The notes beneath the pieces were generated by a model. The model saw only the letters and a list, made by a program, of their open reading frames with translations. It did no database searches and was not told the origin of the DNA. A stretch of DNA of 43,192 bases, from the NCBI GenBank assembly GCA_964632995.1, contig CAZWDL010000060.1, positions 1-43,192 on the forward strand, read 5' to 3'. Numbering within the stretch: the first letter of the stretch is position 1; the number at the start of each line of letters is the position of its first letter. Below are positions 1-8,334 of this stretch, in pieces. The stretch is from CAZWDL01 sp964632995 (GTDB taxonomy: Bacteria > Bacteroidota > Bacteroidia > Chitinophagales > Saprospiraceae). The translations under genes were made by a program, and so were the position numbers.

Positions 1-11
1 GTCGGAAAGCG

Positions 12-49
12 GAAGTGGGCCATACGGCTCTTCGCTTCGCTCCGAGAAG
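12..49 (+). repeat. Dispersed 38-bp repeat, copy 1
   Basis: This 38-bp stretch is found again, perfectly and in inverted orientation, at 3267-3304. It is followed by GGAAAGC/GGAAGTC-type short tandem units up to about position 95. Both copies lie outside convincing genes, so it looks like a dispersed intergenic repeat of this genome. The open frame that runs through it has no protein-like features. Confidence 0.8.
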
Positions 50-95
50 TCGGAAAGCGGAAAGCGGAAGTCGGAAGCCGGAAAGCGCGAATAGG
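46..95. repeat. Short tandem GGAAAGC/GGAAGTC units
   Basis: The stretch is built of alternating 7-8 base words (cggaaagc, ggaagtc, ggaagcc). It adjoins the 38-bp dispersed repeat and is low-complexity intergenic DNA. No gene is visible in 1-211. Confidence 0.6.
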
Positions 96-211
96 CCAGG
101 TGAATTCCTACGGTGCGGGCAGAACGGCGGCAGAACTATCAGAGAACCATACATAACCCAAATAATTCAGCAGAGTAGTATTTACGCCGGTTATTCGAAC
201 CGCTTTGTTTA

Positions 212-451
212 CTACTCCTTTTTGTCCGGCCGGAAGACCTCGTCGATCGAATCCTGCAGTTCGCGGGCGTCCTCGTCGAGGGGGGTGTCGCTGGTGGGCG
301 GCGGGAAGGGCGTGCTGCCGGGGGAGGAGAGGGTGTCGGGGGCGTCTTCCCGGTCTATTTCCAGCAGCTGAGCAGCGGTTTGCAGGAGCTGGGCATCATC
401 GGTTTGAAGGATGCGTTGAATGAGCTGAAGTTTGAGGGTGCGGAGATCCAT
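212..451 (-). CDS. Small antitoxin-like protein, orphan
   Basis: This 79-residue acidic protein starts MDLRTLKLQLIQRILQTDD and continues with a short helix (QLLQTAAQLLEID). The N-terminal pattern resembles the small helical antitoxins that precede RelE/ParE-type toxins in Bacteroidota; that is a resemblance, not a proven family match. The second half (about residues 35-60) is Pro/Ser/Thr/Asp-rich and probably disordered. I translated the region immediately downstream on the minus strand (1-211) and saw no toxin; it holds repeats instead. If it is an antitoxin, it is an orphan or its partner has been lost. It is divergent from the DinB-like gene at 517, with 65 bp between them. Confidence 0.5.
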   Translation of the reverse strand: MDLRTLKLQLIQRILQTDDAQLLQTAAQLLEIDREDAPDTLSSPGSTPFPPPTSDTPLDEDARELQDSIDEVFRPDKKE

Positions 452-516
452 AATGTAAAGTGTGTATCCAATAAACTTTTTACAGGGTATAAATAGTTTT
501 CTAAAAAAACAATACC

Positions 517-1062
517 ATGGAAAAAAACTACCTCGAAAGTACCGACAAACTCTTTCGCTATTATAAAAGCCTGGGTGAGAAGGCCATGGTCCAACTCAGC
601 GAGAATCAGCTACGGGAGGAGCCCGCGTCGGATTCGAACAATATCGCGACGATTGTCAAGCATCTGCGGGGCAATATGTTATCGCGCTGGACGGATTTTC
701 TGAGCAGCGACGGCGAGAAGCCTTGGCGCGAACGCGACCGGGAATTCGAGGATACGCTGGAGACCCGGGAAGAGATCATGGAAGCCTGGGAGAAAGGGTG
801 GAACTGCCTTTTCGAAGCCATCGATCCGCTGCAACCGGAAGATCTTTCGCGGATCGTTTACATCCGCAACGAGGGGCATACCGTACTGGAGGCCATCAAC
901 CGGCAGCTGGCGCACTACGCCTATCACGTCGGGCAGATCGTTTATCTGGCCAAACAGTTGCAGGGGGCGGAATTTCAAAGTCTGTCAATTCCCAAGGGAG
1001 CGTCCGAAATCTATAATCAGGAAAAGTTTAGCCAGGATAAGGACCGTCGGCATTTTGTATAG
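517..1062 (+). CDS. DinB-fold protein, DUF1572 family
   Basis: The 181-residue protein has the four-helix DinB/YfiT-like layout. Conserved histidines that usually bind a metal are at about H49 (IVKHLRGNM), H133 and H137 (HYAYHVGQIVYLAK). The sequence from NNIATIVKHLRGNM to HVGQIV is typical of DUF1572. The exact reaction is unknown for DUF1572. Relatives in the DinB superfamily include metal-dependent thiol transferases that use bacillithiol or mycothiol, which is of interest because a YpdA-like reductase and ergothioneine enzymes occur in this window. The last 25 residues (SEIYNQEKFSQDKDRRHFV) are polar and probably flexible. The start is the first ATG, and the gene appears monocistronic. 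Confidence 0.85.
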   Translation: MEKNYLESTDKLFRYYKSLGEKAMVQLSENQLREEPASDSNNIATIVKHLRGNMLSRWTDFLSSDGEKPWRERDREFEDTLETREEIMEAWEKGWNCLFEAIDPLQPEDLSRIVYIRNEGHTVLEAINRQLAHYAYHVGQIVYLAKQLQGAEFQSLSIPKGASEIYNQEKFSQDKDRRHFV

Positions 1063-1126
1063 CTGTGGAAATTGAACAATGGATAATGGCTTTACGTCTT
1101 TTAAGTAAATACAGTAAGTCCATTTC

Positions 1127-2377
1127 ATGCAGAAATTACACCTCTTTGTTTTATTATCCTTTTTTATGCTGGCGATCCCGTTTTCTTCGCTTTTCGCGCA
1201 GGAAGACGCCAATGGAACGGTAAGTTTGTTCATCAAATGTGACCGCTGTGATGCGAATTACTTTCGCCAGGAGCTGAATTATCTCAATCATGTGCGCGAC
1301 CAGGCTTTGGCCGATATTTTCATACAGATTAACCGCATCCGCACCGCGGGGGGCGGTGAGCAATATGAACTGATTTTTACCGGACGAGAGGACTTTTCCG
1401 GTCAGGGGCAACATCTGGAGTACAGTGCACCTCCTTTGGCGACAGAAGATGATATACGCCGCAAACTGGTAGAACGCATAGAGGCCGGCCTGATGCCCTT
1501 TCTGATTCAGACGCCCATGCTGGATCAACTGAAGGTATCATATGAGGGAGCGGAAAAAGAGAGCACCGCGCAGGTTAAAGCGGCGGAAGACCCATGGAAC
1601 TTCTGGATTTACAATATCTACGTAGAGGGAGACTTCAACAAAGAAACCAGCGACCAGCGCATCGATTTTGAGACGGGGGTTTCGGCCGACCGGGTGACGG
1701 AAAACTGGCGCATCCGCTCCCGGGGGGAGATCAACTATTCCGACCGCCGTTTTTCCAGTGACGAGACCAGCTTTACGGCGGTTCGGCGCCGCAATTATAT
1801 TTTCGGCAGTGTAGTCCGGAGCCTGGGTGATCACTGGTCGGCCGGTCTTTTCGGTGAGGTTAATCATAGCACCTTCTCCAATATTGATTTGGCCTGGGCT
1901 GCTGCGCCGGCGGTGGAGTACAGTATTTACCCCTATGATGAAGTAATCCGCCGGGAGATTACAGTGTCCTACCGGATGGAAAGTTTGCAAAATAATTACA
2001 TTGACACCACTATCTTCAACAGGAATCAGGAGCATCTTTTTCAGCAATCGCTCAACTTCCGGTTCCGGTTCCGGCAGCCCTGGGGGGACATATTCACCCG
2101 TATTGAAGCGGCCCATTTTCTCCACGATTTTTCCAAGCACCACGTAGAGCTGGACAGTTTCGCCGAAATCCGCGTATGGAAAGGTCTGGCAGTACGTTTC
2201 TCCGCCGAGTTGGAATACATCCGCGACCAGATCGGTTTGCCGAAAGGCGATGCTTCCCTGGAAGATATTCTGCTGCGACAACGGCAAATCGCCACTGATT
2301 TTGAGCTGTCTATTGGACTTGGCATCAGCTATACCTTTGGTTCCGCCTTTACCAATATTGTGAATACAAGGTTGTAG
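1127..2377 (+). CDS. Secreted protein with probable outer-membrane beta-barrel
   Basis: The 416-residue protein has a clear signal peptide (hydrophobic residues about 5-24, ending SSLFAQ). Residues about 30-140 form a small globular domain beginning SLFIKCDRCDANYFRQELN, with two closely spaced cysteines. From about residue 160 the sequence alternates polar and aromatic residues in strand-like segments (GVSADRVTENWRIRSRGEINYS, FRFRQPWGDIFTRIEAAHF), and it ends in a short final strand (LGISYTFGSAFTNIVNTRL). That is what an outer-membrane barrel of Bacteroidota looks like. I do not recognise a named family and assign no function. It has its own upstream region and no co-oriented neighbour downstream, since the next gene faces it. 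Confidence 0.8.
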   Translation: MQKLHLFVLLSFFMLAIPFSSLFAQEDANGTVSLFIKCDRCDANYFRQELNYLNHVRDQALADIFIQINRIRTAGGGEQYELIFTGREDFSGQGQHLEYSAPPLATEDDIRRKLVERIEAGLMPFLIQTPMLDQLKVSYEGAEKESTAQVKAAEDPWNFWIYNIYVEGDFNKETSDQRIDFETGVSADRVTENWRIRSRGEINYSDRRFSSDETSFTAVRRRNYIFGSVVRSLGDHWSAGLFGEVNHSTFSNIDLAWAAAPAVEYSIYPYDEVIRREITVSYRMESLQNNYIDTTIFNRNQEHLFQQSLNFRFRFRQPWGDIFTRIEAAHFLHDFSKHHVELDSFAEIRVWKGLAVRFSAELEYIRDQIGLPKGDASLEDILLRQRQIATDFELSIGLGISYTFGSAFTNIVNTRL

Positions 2378-2409
2378 GGAAGTCGAGAGGTTCTCTTTTC
2401 CGCTGATTC

Positions 2410-3150
2410 CTACTCATAAATCATTTTCCGCGTCATCCCACCGTCCACGATAAAGTTCTGTCCGGTGACGAAGCCGTTGGCCGGGTCGATGAGAAAACGA
2501 ACCATGCGGGCCACGTCGTGCGGGGTGCCCACCCGTCCGCAGGGGTGTTGCAGGTGGTGGTGGGGCTGCAACTCGATGGGGTCGCGCTCGCTGGATTTCT
2601 GGAATGGGGTCACGTCGATCCAGCCCGGACTGATAGCGTTAACCCGCACTTCCGGGCCCAGGCTGATGGCCAGGGCGTGCGTCAGTGCGTGAATGCCCCC
2701 CTTGGTAGAGGAATAAGCTTCCGTATCGGCCTCTGACATAAAAGTACGGGTAGAACAGAGGTTGACAATGCTGCCCTCGCTCTTGCGCAGATGCGGTGTG
2801 CAATACTTGGCGCACAGAAAAGTACCGGTCAGGTTGGTGCCCAGCACCCGGTTCCATTCTTCCAGACTTAACTCTTCAATAGGTTTATTGATGCTGAAGC
2901 CGGCATTATTGACCAGGGCGTTGATATGACCGAACTGCCGGACACTGTCTCCGATGCAACGAATAACATCTTCTTCATTGGAGACGTCACATTCCATGAA
3001 TACCAGTCCGTCGATATCTTCGGCTGCTTCCCGGCCGGCTTCCGTATCTCTTTCGAAAATGATGACCTGATAGCCTTCCTGCATGAGATGACCGGCAGTG
3101 ACTTTGCCGATGCCTTGTCCCCCGCCGGTAATGATTGCTGTTGCTGACAT
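2410..3150 (-). CDS. Short-chain dehydrogenase/reductase (SDR)
   Basis: This is a 246-residue classical SDR. The cofactor motif TGGGQGIG is at residues 8-15 and the structural NNAG motif at 81-84. The catalytic tetrad is complete: Asn106, Ser133, Tyr146 and Lys150 (AYSSTKGG). The acidic residue after beta-2 (FERDTEAGR, Asp35) favours NAD over NADP; this is an inference. The C-terminus has the usual GFVTGQNFIVDGG motif. The substrate cannot be told from sequence. An insert rich in histidine (ELQPHHHLQHPCGR, about residues 193-206) lies in the substrate-loop region. The next gene on the same strand is 243 bp upstream, separated by repeats, so an operon is unlikely. Confidence 0.93.
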   Translation of the reverse strand: MSATAIITGGGQGIGKVTAGHLMQEGYQVIIFERDTEAGREAAEDIDGLVFMECDVSNEEDVIRCIGDSVRQFGHINALVNNAGFSINKPIEELSLEEWNRVLGTNLTGTFLCAKYCTPHLRKSEGSIVNLCSTRTFMSEADTEAYSSTKGGIHALTHALAISLGPEVRVNAISPGWIDVTPFQKSSERDPIELQPHHHLQHPCGRVGTPHDVARMVRFLIDPANGFVTGQNFIVDGGMTRKMIYE

Positions 3151-3184
3151 GAGTTGAGTTTACTTTGGTAAAATATGGGAGGGG

Positions 3185-3330
3185 AAAAAGTTCATGCTGG
3201 GTACTGGGTGCTGGATGGAGCTAGCCTTGGAATATTCCTGGATAAGCCCAGCTAAGCCCATTCCCCCTTCTCGGAGCGAAGCGAAGAGCCGTATGGCCCA
3301 CTTCGATTTGGGGGCTGGATGCTGGGTCCG
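3185..3330. repeat. Intergenic repeats with inverted copy 2 of the 38-bp element
   Basis: The gap between the two minus-strand oxidoreductases contains the perfect reverse complement (3267-3304) of the repeat at 12-49. It also has word-like repeats (gctgggtactgggtgctggat near 3195; ggctggatgctgggt near 3313). The inverted pair brackets the 3.2-kb segment that carries four genes. No coding capacity is apparent here. Confidence 0.75.
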
Positions 3331-3393
3331 GCCTATATCCTCTTTCCAGTCTAGGGTTCGCATGATCGGGTAAATTTTTTTCTTTTCTGTTTC

Positions 3394-4239
3394 CTATTTC
3401 CACTTGTTCCGGTAATCCTGCACGAACTCGGCGAAGCGGATGGGGCGGCGCCTCAGGATGTTCTCCACATCGGGGCTGATGACAGCTTCTTTGCCTCGGC
3501 GCACCCACTCGTAGAGTTCCGCGGTATGTTCGGCGCGGGAGCGGGGCCAGCCTTTTTCAACCATCAGCTCGATGAAGTCATCAGGGGGCATGGGAACGTA
3601 GGTTACCTCCCGGCCGGCGGCTTTCCCGATCAGGCGGGCCACCTCGTAGTGATCGATGGCTTCGTCGCTGGTCAGTTCGTAGATTTCACCGTTGTGGCCA
3701 CTTTCCGTGAGCAGGGTGGCGGCCACGGCGCCGATATCGCGCACGTCAATGAAGGCCGTCTTACTGTCGCTGGCGGGAATGTATAGCTTACCCTCGGCCG
3801 GTACCCATTCGCCGAGCCAGCCGGCGAAGTTCTGCATAAACCAGCCCGGCCGCAGGATGCTGTACGGAATATCGCTGGCCTGCACGGTCTTTTCGATCTG
3901 GTGCAGGGGCTTGCCCTCCACGCCGCCGGTTGTCCGGCCGGAGCTGAAGACGATATATTGCAGACCGGTCTCTTGTGCGGCTCGTAGCAGGCCCTGGACG
4001 GCGGGAAGCAGATCCCCCTTGGGCGCAATAAAAAACAGGCGATCGATGCCCTGCAGCGCCGGCAGGTAGCTCTCGGGCTGGTAATAATCAAAAAAGACGT
4101 AATCGACCTGTGGCCCCAGTTGATTCCTGGCCCGGTTCGTATCGCGTACGGCGGCGACGGGGCGAATACCTTCACCGGTTAAGGCTTTTACGGTCTCCTG
4201 ACCGATGTTTCCGGTGGCTCCGATGAGTAAAGGTTTCAT
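3394..4239 (-). CDS. NmrA-like NAD(P)-binding oxidoreductase
   Basis: The 281-residue protein begins with an atypical-SDR nucleotide-binding motif, GATGNIG, at residues 7-13. It then follows the NmrA/QorB pattern: a Rossmann domain with VRDTNRA after beta-2, FSSGRTTGGVEG, YSILRPGWFMQN and FIDVRDIGAVAA. This family includes NAD(P)H-quinone reductases (QorB) and redox sensors that bind NAD(P) without catalysis. The classical YxxxK pair is not in the usual place, so catalysis cannot be assumed. It is divergent from the M14-like peptidase, whose most likely start is 88 bp away. Confidence 0.88.
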   Translation of the reverse strand: MKPLLIGATGNIGQETVKALTGEGIRPVAAVRDTNRARNQLGPQVDYVFFDYYQPESYLPALQGIDRLFFIAPKGDLLPAVQGLLRAAQETGLQYIVFSSGRTTGGVEGKPLHQIEKTVQASDIPYSILRPGWFMQNFAGWLGEWVPAEGKLYIPASDSKTAFIDVRDIGAVAATLLTESGHNGEIYELTSDEAIDHYEVARLIGKAAGREVTYVPMPPDDFIELMVEKGWPRSRAEHTAELYEWVRRGKEAVISPDVENILRRRPIRFAEFVQDYRNKWK

Positions 4240-4327
4240 AAAAGGTGCTTGCTTTTCTCTAAATCTACTATTTTCAGAGGAGATTTCGGAAAAAGTGCCC
4301 GAGTACTTACTTCATTCACCGGTTAAT

Positions 4328-5350
4328 ATGTTTTATCAATTTTTTGAACAGATCATCCAATCCGAAGGCGCCTCTCCACCCCGGCACACCGGTCGATCCG
4401 AAGAGGGCCGTCCCATCCCCGCCTACACCTTTGGTTCGGGCCGGCTGCGCGTCAGCCTGATCGCCGGCTGCCATGCCGATGAGCCTACGGGACCGCGCTT
4501 GCTTCGTCATCTGGTTGCTTTTCTCGCAGGGCTGCCCGCGGATCATCCCATGCTGCATCGCTGCAGCTGGTGGATCATTCCCCACGTCAATCCTGACAGG
4601 GAGGCGCTCAACCGCAACTGGTATTCAGAAACCGATGAGGTATATGATATAGCCGGGTATCTGGAGGGTGTCCAACGGGCCATCCCCCGGGAGGATATCG
4701 AGTATGGCTTTCCCATCGAAGGGGAGATAGGGCCGAAGCGGACGGAGAACGAATTCGTATTCGATTTCTGGAAAAGCGCCGGTGGGCCCTTCGACTTGCA
4801 TGCTTCCCTGCACAGCATGGCGGCCTCCTTCGGCTGCTGGTTTCTGATCGATCCGGCATGGGTGGAGCGCAGCAAGGCCTTGCAGCGGCGCTGCAGGGAT
4901 GAAGTCAGGTCCATGGGCTATCCGCTGTTCGATGTGGACCGGCAGGGGGAGAAGGGCTTTCACCGCATTGCTGCAGGCTTCGCCACCCGGCCCAACCACC
5001 GCGCCATGCGCCGGTATTTTCTGGATCGTGACGATCCGGAGGCGGCCGCTCATTTTCATCCCAGTTCGATGGAGAGCATTCGAAGTTTGGGCGGCGACTG
5101 CCTGACGCTGGTGCCGGAACTGCCGTTTTTCATCCTGCCGCAGGAGGAAAAGGACCTGTCCTGGCCCAGTCCGGCCTTCGAAGCCTGGAAGGATCGGCTG
5201 CACAAATGGAAGGCGCAGCTGCACCTGGGGAAAATGACGCGGGCGGAGGTGCAGGCGGCGGCGGAGCAGGCCGGCATCCGGGCCATGCCCATCATGGATC
5301 AGATGCGGCTGCAGTGGACGCTGGTTTGTGCGGGGGTGGAATTATGCTAA
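4328..5350 (+). CDS. M14-like zinc carboxypeptidase/deacylase
   Basis: The chosen start gives 340 residues. A longer frame from 4205 would overlap the divergent gene and adds a non-conserved head, so I prefer the ATG at 4328. The zinc motif HxxE is H49-x-x-E52 in GCHADEPTG and the third ligand is probably H158 in DLHASLHS. The general-base glutamate is likely in TLVPELPFF. This is the layout of M14 carboxypeptidases and the related aspartoacylase/succinylglutamate desuccinylase group. There is no signal peptide, so it should act in the cytoplasm on a small peptide or acylated amino acid. The substrate is unknown. Downstream lies an intergenic stretch rich in inverted repeats. Confidence 0.85.
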   Translation: MFYQFFEQIIQSEGASPPRHTGRSEEGRPIPAYTFGSGRLRVSLIAGCHADEPTGPRLLRHLVAFLAGLPADHPMLHRCSWWIIPHVNPDREALNRNWYSETDEVYDIAGYLEGVQRAIPREDIEYGFPIEGEIGPKRTENEFVFDFWKSAGGPFDLHASLHSMAASFGCWFLIDPAWVERSKALQRRCRDEVRSMGYPLFDVDRQGEKGFHRIAAGFATRPNHRAMRRYFLDRDDPEAAAHFHPSSMESIRSLGGDCLTLVPELPFFILPQEEKDLSWPSPAFEAWKDRLHKWKAQLHLGKMTRAEVQAAAEQAGIRAMPIMDQMRLQWTLVCAGVELC

Positions 5351-5445
5351 ATTGAACTATCCCAAGTAACCAGGTTCCAAAAATTATGTGCTCTTTGTTC
5401 AATTCCCAGTCCTCATACCGGTGATCAATATTTGGTTTTCAAAGG

Positions 5446-5526
5446 CCGGGAGGAGCGATAGAGGGATATGGTCAATGGGTAGCTCACTTGGGTGTTGGTC
5501 TCATGGGGGCCATCGCTCCTTCCCGG
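5446..5526. repeat. Inverted repeat element downstream of the M14-like gene
   Basis: The arms are ccgggaggagcgat (5446-5459) and its near-perfect complement (5512-5526), with one extra base in the right arm. The 5351-5642 gap otherwise holds no convincing gene; the short frames within it have no protein character. Confidence 0.6.
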
Positions 5527-5604
5527 TGTCAGTTCAAAGATGCAATATGAAGGTGTTGAAAGAAAGGGGAGCTTATTAAATGGACGGTTTGGGTGAGTGT
5601 TTGG

Positions 5605-5635
5605 CGTTTACGAAACCTCGCAGGTTTCGTAAACG
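5605..5635. terminator. 14-bp perfect hairpin between convergent genes
   Basis: The arms 5605-5618 and 5622-5635 are perfect complements separated by a 3-base loop. It lies 8 bases past the stop codon of priA and between that gene and the convergent M14-like gene. There is no long T-run on either side, so it may be a transcript-end stabiliser or a dispersed palindrome rather than a classical intrinsic terminator. Confidence 0.6.
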
Positions 5636-5642
5636 TGCGACC

Positions 5643-8126
5643 TCACATCGGATCCACATCCACATTCACGCGCACCCCGGAGAGCCCATCCTGTTGCTGC
5701 AGGTAATCGGTGGCGGCGGCGATTACTTCCTTGGCGAATTTGATCTTGCGGGCGTCGCGATCCAGTTTGATGAGGAAGTCCATGAGGTAGTAGCTGCGTA
5801 CGCGGGAGACATAGGGCATGGCCGGACCGATGACCCAATCGCCGAGTTTGGCTTTGAGGACTTTATCATACAGGCGGGTGGCGTCGTTGAGTGTTTGCGG
5901 TTTTTTGTGTTTGAGGGTGACCTTGATCAGGCGGAAGAAGGGTGGGTAGCGGAAGGACCGTCGTTCCTCTAGTTCCCGTTGGAAGAAAGCCTCGAAGTCG
6001 CCTTTCAGTACTTCGCCGAGTACGGGGCTGCTGGTGTCGAAGGCCTGGATGATGACTTTGCCGCGTTTGTGTTTGCGGCCCGCGCGCCCGGCGACCTGTG
6101 TCATGAGCTGGAAGGCGCGTTCGCCGGAGCGGAAGTCGGGAAACTGCAGCAGCTGGTCGGCGCTGATGATGCCCACCAGCCCGACATTCTCGAAGTCCAG
6201 TCCTTTGGTGACCATTTGGGTGCCGACGAGGATGTCGATGCGGCCCTCTTCGAAGTCGTTGATAATGGTGGCGTGGGCGTTTTTGGAGCGCACGGTCTCC
6301 AGGTCCATGCGTGCGATTTTGGCTTCCGGCAGAAATATTTTGAGTTCGTCTTCGATTTTTTCGGTGCCGAAGCCGTGCAGCTGTAATTGTTTATCACCGC
6401 AGGCCGGACATTCCTTCGGCAGGTTGATTGAATAGCCGCAGTAGTGGCATTTGAGTTTGCTGTGAAACTTGTGGTAGGTCAGGCTAACGTCGCAGTGGAT
6501 GCACTCGGAATGCCAGCCGCAGGTAACGCAGCGGTAGGTGGGGGCGTAGCCACGGCGGTTCTGGAAGAGGATAGCCTGCTCGTTGCGCTCCAGCGCCGCC
6601 TTGAGTTCGCCGAGCAGGACGGAGGTAAAGTGCGACTGCATTTTACGCTGTTTGACCTCCAGTTTGGCGTCCACCACCTGCATCTCCGGCAGTTGCAGCC
6701 CGCCGTATCGTTCGGGCATTTCCACCAGGGCGTATTTGCCGCTAAGGCCGTTTTGATACGATTCGATGGAAGGCGTCGCGGTGCCGAGAATCGCTTTGGC
6801 GCTGTGCAGGTTGGCGAGGAAGACGCCGGCGTCACGGCCGTTATAGCGCGGATTGGGATCCTGCTGCTTAAAAGAGGTGTCGTGCTCTTCGTCGATGATG
6901 ACCAGTCCGAGTGATTTAAACGGCAGGAACAAGGCCGAGCGAGCACCCATGACGGCGGGTTTGCCGTCGAGCACGGCCTGCCACATCTCTACGCGTTCGT
7001 TGTTGTTGAGGCGAGAGTGGTATACGGCGATATCGTCGCCGAAAACCCGCTGCAGGCGGCTGATGAGCTGGGTGGTCAGCGCAATCTCGGGAAGCAGGTA
7101 CAGCACCTGTTCCCCCCGGGCAATGACTTCCTGCATCAGCTCGATGTATATCTTGGTCTTTCCGCTGCCGGTGACGCCATGCAGCAGCACGACCTGTTTT
7201 TCTTCCAGGTGTTGCTTGATTTCCTTCAGGGCCCGCTCCTGCTGTTCCGACAGCTGCGACATATCAGCCAGCTCCTCTTCGTAGCCGGCGATGCGGCTGA
7301 TTTCGCGTTCGTACAGCTCGAAGATTTCCTTTTTCTCCATGGCGCGCAGCACGGCGGAATCGACCTGAGCGGCTTTGTAGATATCCTGCCGGCGGACGAA
7401 CTCCTGCTGCCGGCTGAGCTGTACGTAGGCCATCAGGGCTTCCACCTGCCGGCTGGAGCGGCTACACTTTTCAAAGGCTTCTTCCAGTATTTTTGACTGG
7501 CTGGCGTAAGGCTCCCGCAGGCGCACACAGGAGACGGTTTTGGGTTTATATTTCTCTTTGAGGTCTTCCTTTATGTAAATGATTTTTTTGTCCATCATCC
7601 GCCGGATGAGCGGGTAGACGGTTTGTTGTTCGAGAATACCGCGCACCTCGTCGAGGCTGATCTCTTCCTGGATGGTCAGGGCCTCGGCGATGAGGTATTC
7701 CTTTTCATCCAGTCCGGCGAAGTCATCGTCGAAGAGCGGGGAGAGAGTGATCCGCGTTTCGCTGGCGAGTTTGAGGTTGGCCGGCAGGGCGGCGTTCATC
7801 AGCTCACCAAGGGTGCAGCAGTAGTAGCCGGCCATCCACTTCCATAATCTGACCTGCTGCGACGTGATGATCGGTTTTTCGTCGATGACCGAAATGACTG
7901 ATTTGGGGCGGTACTCCTCCGGCTGCTCGCGATGGACCGAAATGACCAGCGCCGTATATAGCTTACCGCCGCGACCAAACTGCACCTCCACCCGCACGCC
8001 AAACTGAATGTTCTTCATCAGCTCCTCCGGCACGTAGTAAGTGAACGCCTTGGGCAAAGCCAGGGGCAGGATGACCTGTACGTAAGTGCTGGTGGCGGCA
8101 ACGGGATGTAGGTTCTGGTCGCTCAA
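5643..8126 (-). CDS. priA: Primosomal protein N' (replication restart helicase PriA)
   Basis: The 827-residue protein is full length for PriA. It loads the replicative helicase at stalled forks. The N-terminal DNA-binding domain starts at about residue 14 (TYVQVILPLALPKAFTYYVP). The Walker A motif GVTGSGKT is at 317-324 and the DEEH box at 412-415 (IIDEEHDTSFKQQ). The eight zinc-binding cysteines of the primosome domain are all present (533, 536, 542, 545, 560, 563, 573, 576). Helicase motifs V-VI follow (VGTQMVTKGLDFENV, QVAGRAGRKHKRG). The gene is divergent from the ECF sigma gene and has a -7-like box about 50 bp upstream of its start. Confidence 0.98.
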   Translation of the reverse strand: MSDQNLHPVAATSTYVQVILPLALPKAFTYYVPEELMKNIQFGVRVEVQFGRGGKLYTALVISVHREQPEEYRPKSVISVIDEKPIITSQQVRLWKWMAGYYCCTLGELMNAALPANLKLASETRITLSPLFDDDFAGLDEKEYLIAEALTIQEEISLDEVRGILEQQTVYPLIRRMMDKKIIYIKEDLKEKYKPKTVSCVRLREPYASQSKILEEAFEKCSRSSRQVEALMAYVQLSRQQEFVRRQDIYKAAQVDSAVLRAMEKKEIFELYEREISRIAGYEEELADMSQLSEQQERALKEIKQHLEEKQVVLLHGVTGSGKTKIYIELMQEVIARGEQVLYLLPEIALTTQLISRLQRVFGDDIAVYHSRLNNNERVEMWQAVLDGKPAVMGARSALFLPFKSLGLVIIDEEHDTSFKQQDPNPRYNGRDAGVFLANLHSAKAILGTATPSIESYQNGLSGKYALVEMPERYGGLQLPEMQVVDAKLEVKQRKMQSHFTSVLLGELKAALERNEQAILFQNRRGYAPTYRCVTCGWHSECIHCDVSLTYHKFHSKLKCHYCGYSINLPKECPACGDKQLQLHGFGTEKIEDELKIFLPEAKIARMDLETVRSKNAHATIINDFEEGRIDILVGTQMVTKGLDFENVGLVGIISADQLLQFPDFRSGERAFQLMTQVAGRAGRKHKRGKVIIQAFDTSSPVLGEVLKGDFEAFFQRELEERRSFRYPPFFRLIKVTLKHKKPQTLNDATRLYDKVLKAKLGDWVIGPAMPYVSRVRSYYLMDFLIKLDRDARKIKFAKEVIAAATDYLQQQDGLSGVRVNVDVDPM

Positions 8127-8175
8127 GGAAATGGAAGATTGCTTGTTGGTTATTAGTTATTAGAATACCGATCAC

Positions 8176-8183
8176 CAAAATTA
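8176..8183 (-). promoter_or_regulatory. Putative -7 box (TAnnTTTG) for priA
   Basis: The minus strand reads TAATTTTG, fitting the Bacteroidota -7 consensus TAnnTTTG, about 50 bases before the priA start codon. No -33 TTG at the usual distance is clear. This rests on motif match and position only. Confidence 0.4.
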
Positions 8184-8334
8184 TGGTATAGCCTGCAAAG
8201 AGCGCAGGGAAACTGTAATTTTTTTGGGAAATGCATATCCTCTTTTTGCGTAAAGAATTTTTTTTAAAAAATGGTAACCTTTCAGAGGGGGAGGAGTTGC
8301 CCCTTATAGAGACGTCACTAAACACCTGTTATCA

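Noticed and set aside
15..371. 118-codon plus-strand frame at the left edge
   Set aside because: It is composed of repeat-derived, Ser/Arg-rich sequence and opposes the better small gene at 212-451.
4205..4327. Upstream start for the M14-like gene
   Set aside because: It overlaps the divergent NmrA-like gene and adds a non-conserved head; the ATG at 4328 is preferred.
5388..5579. 63-codon plus-strand frame
   Set aside because: It crosses an inverted repeat and has no protein-like pattern.
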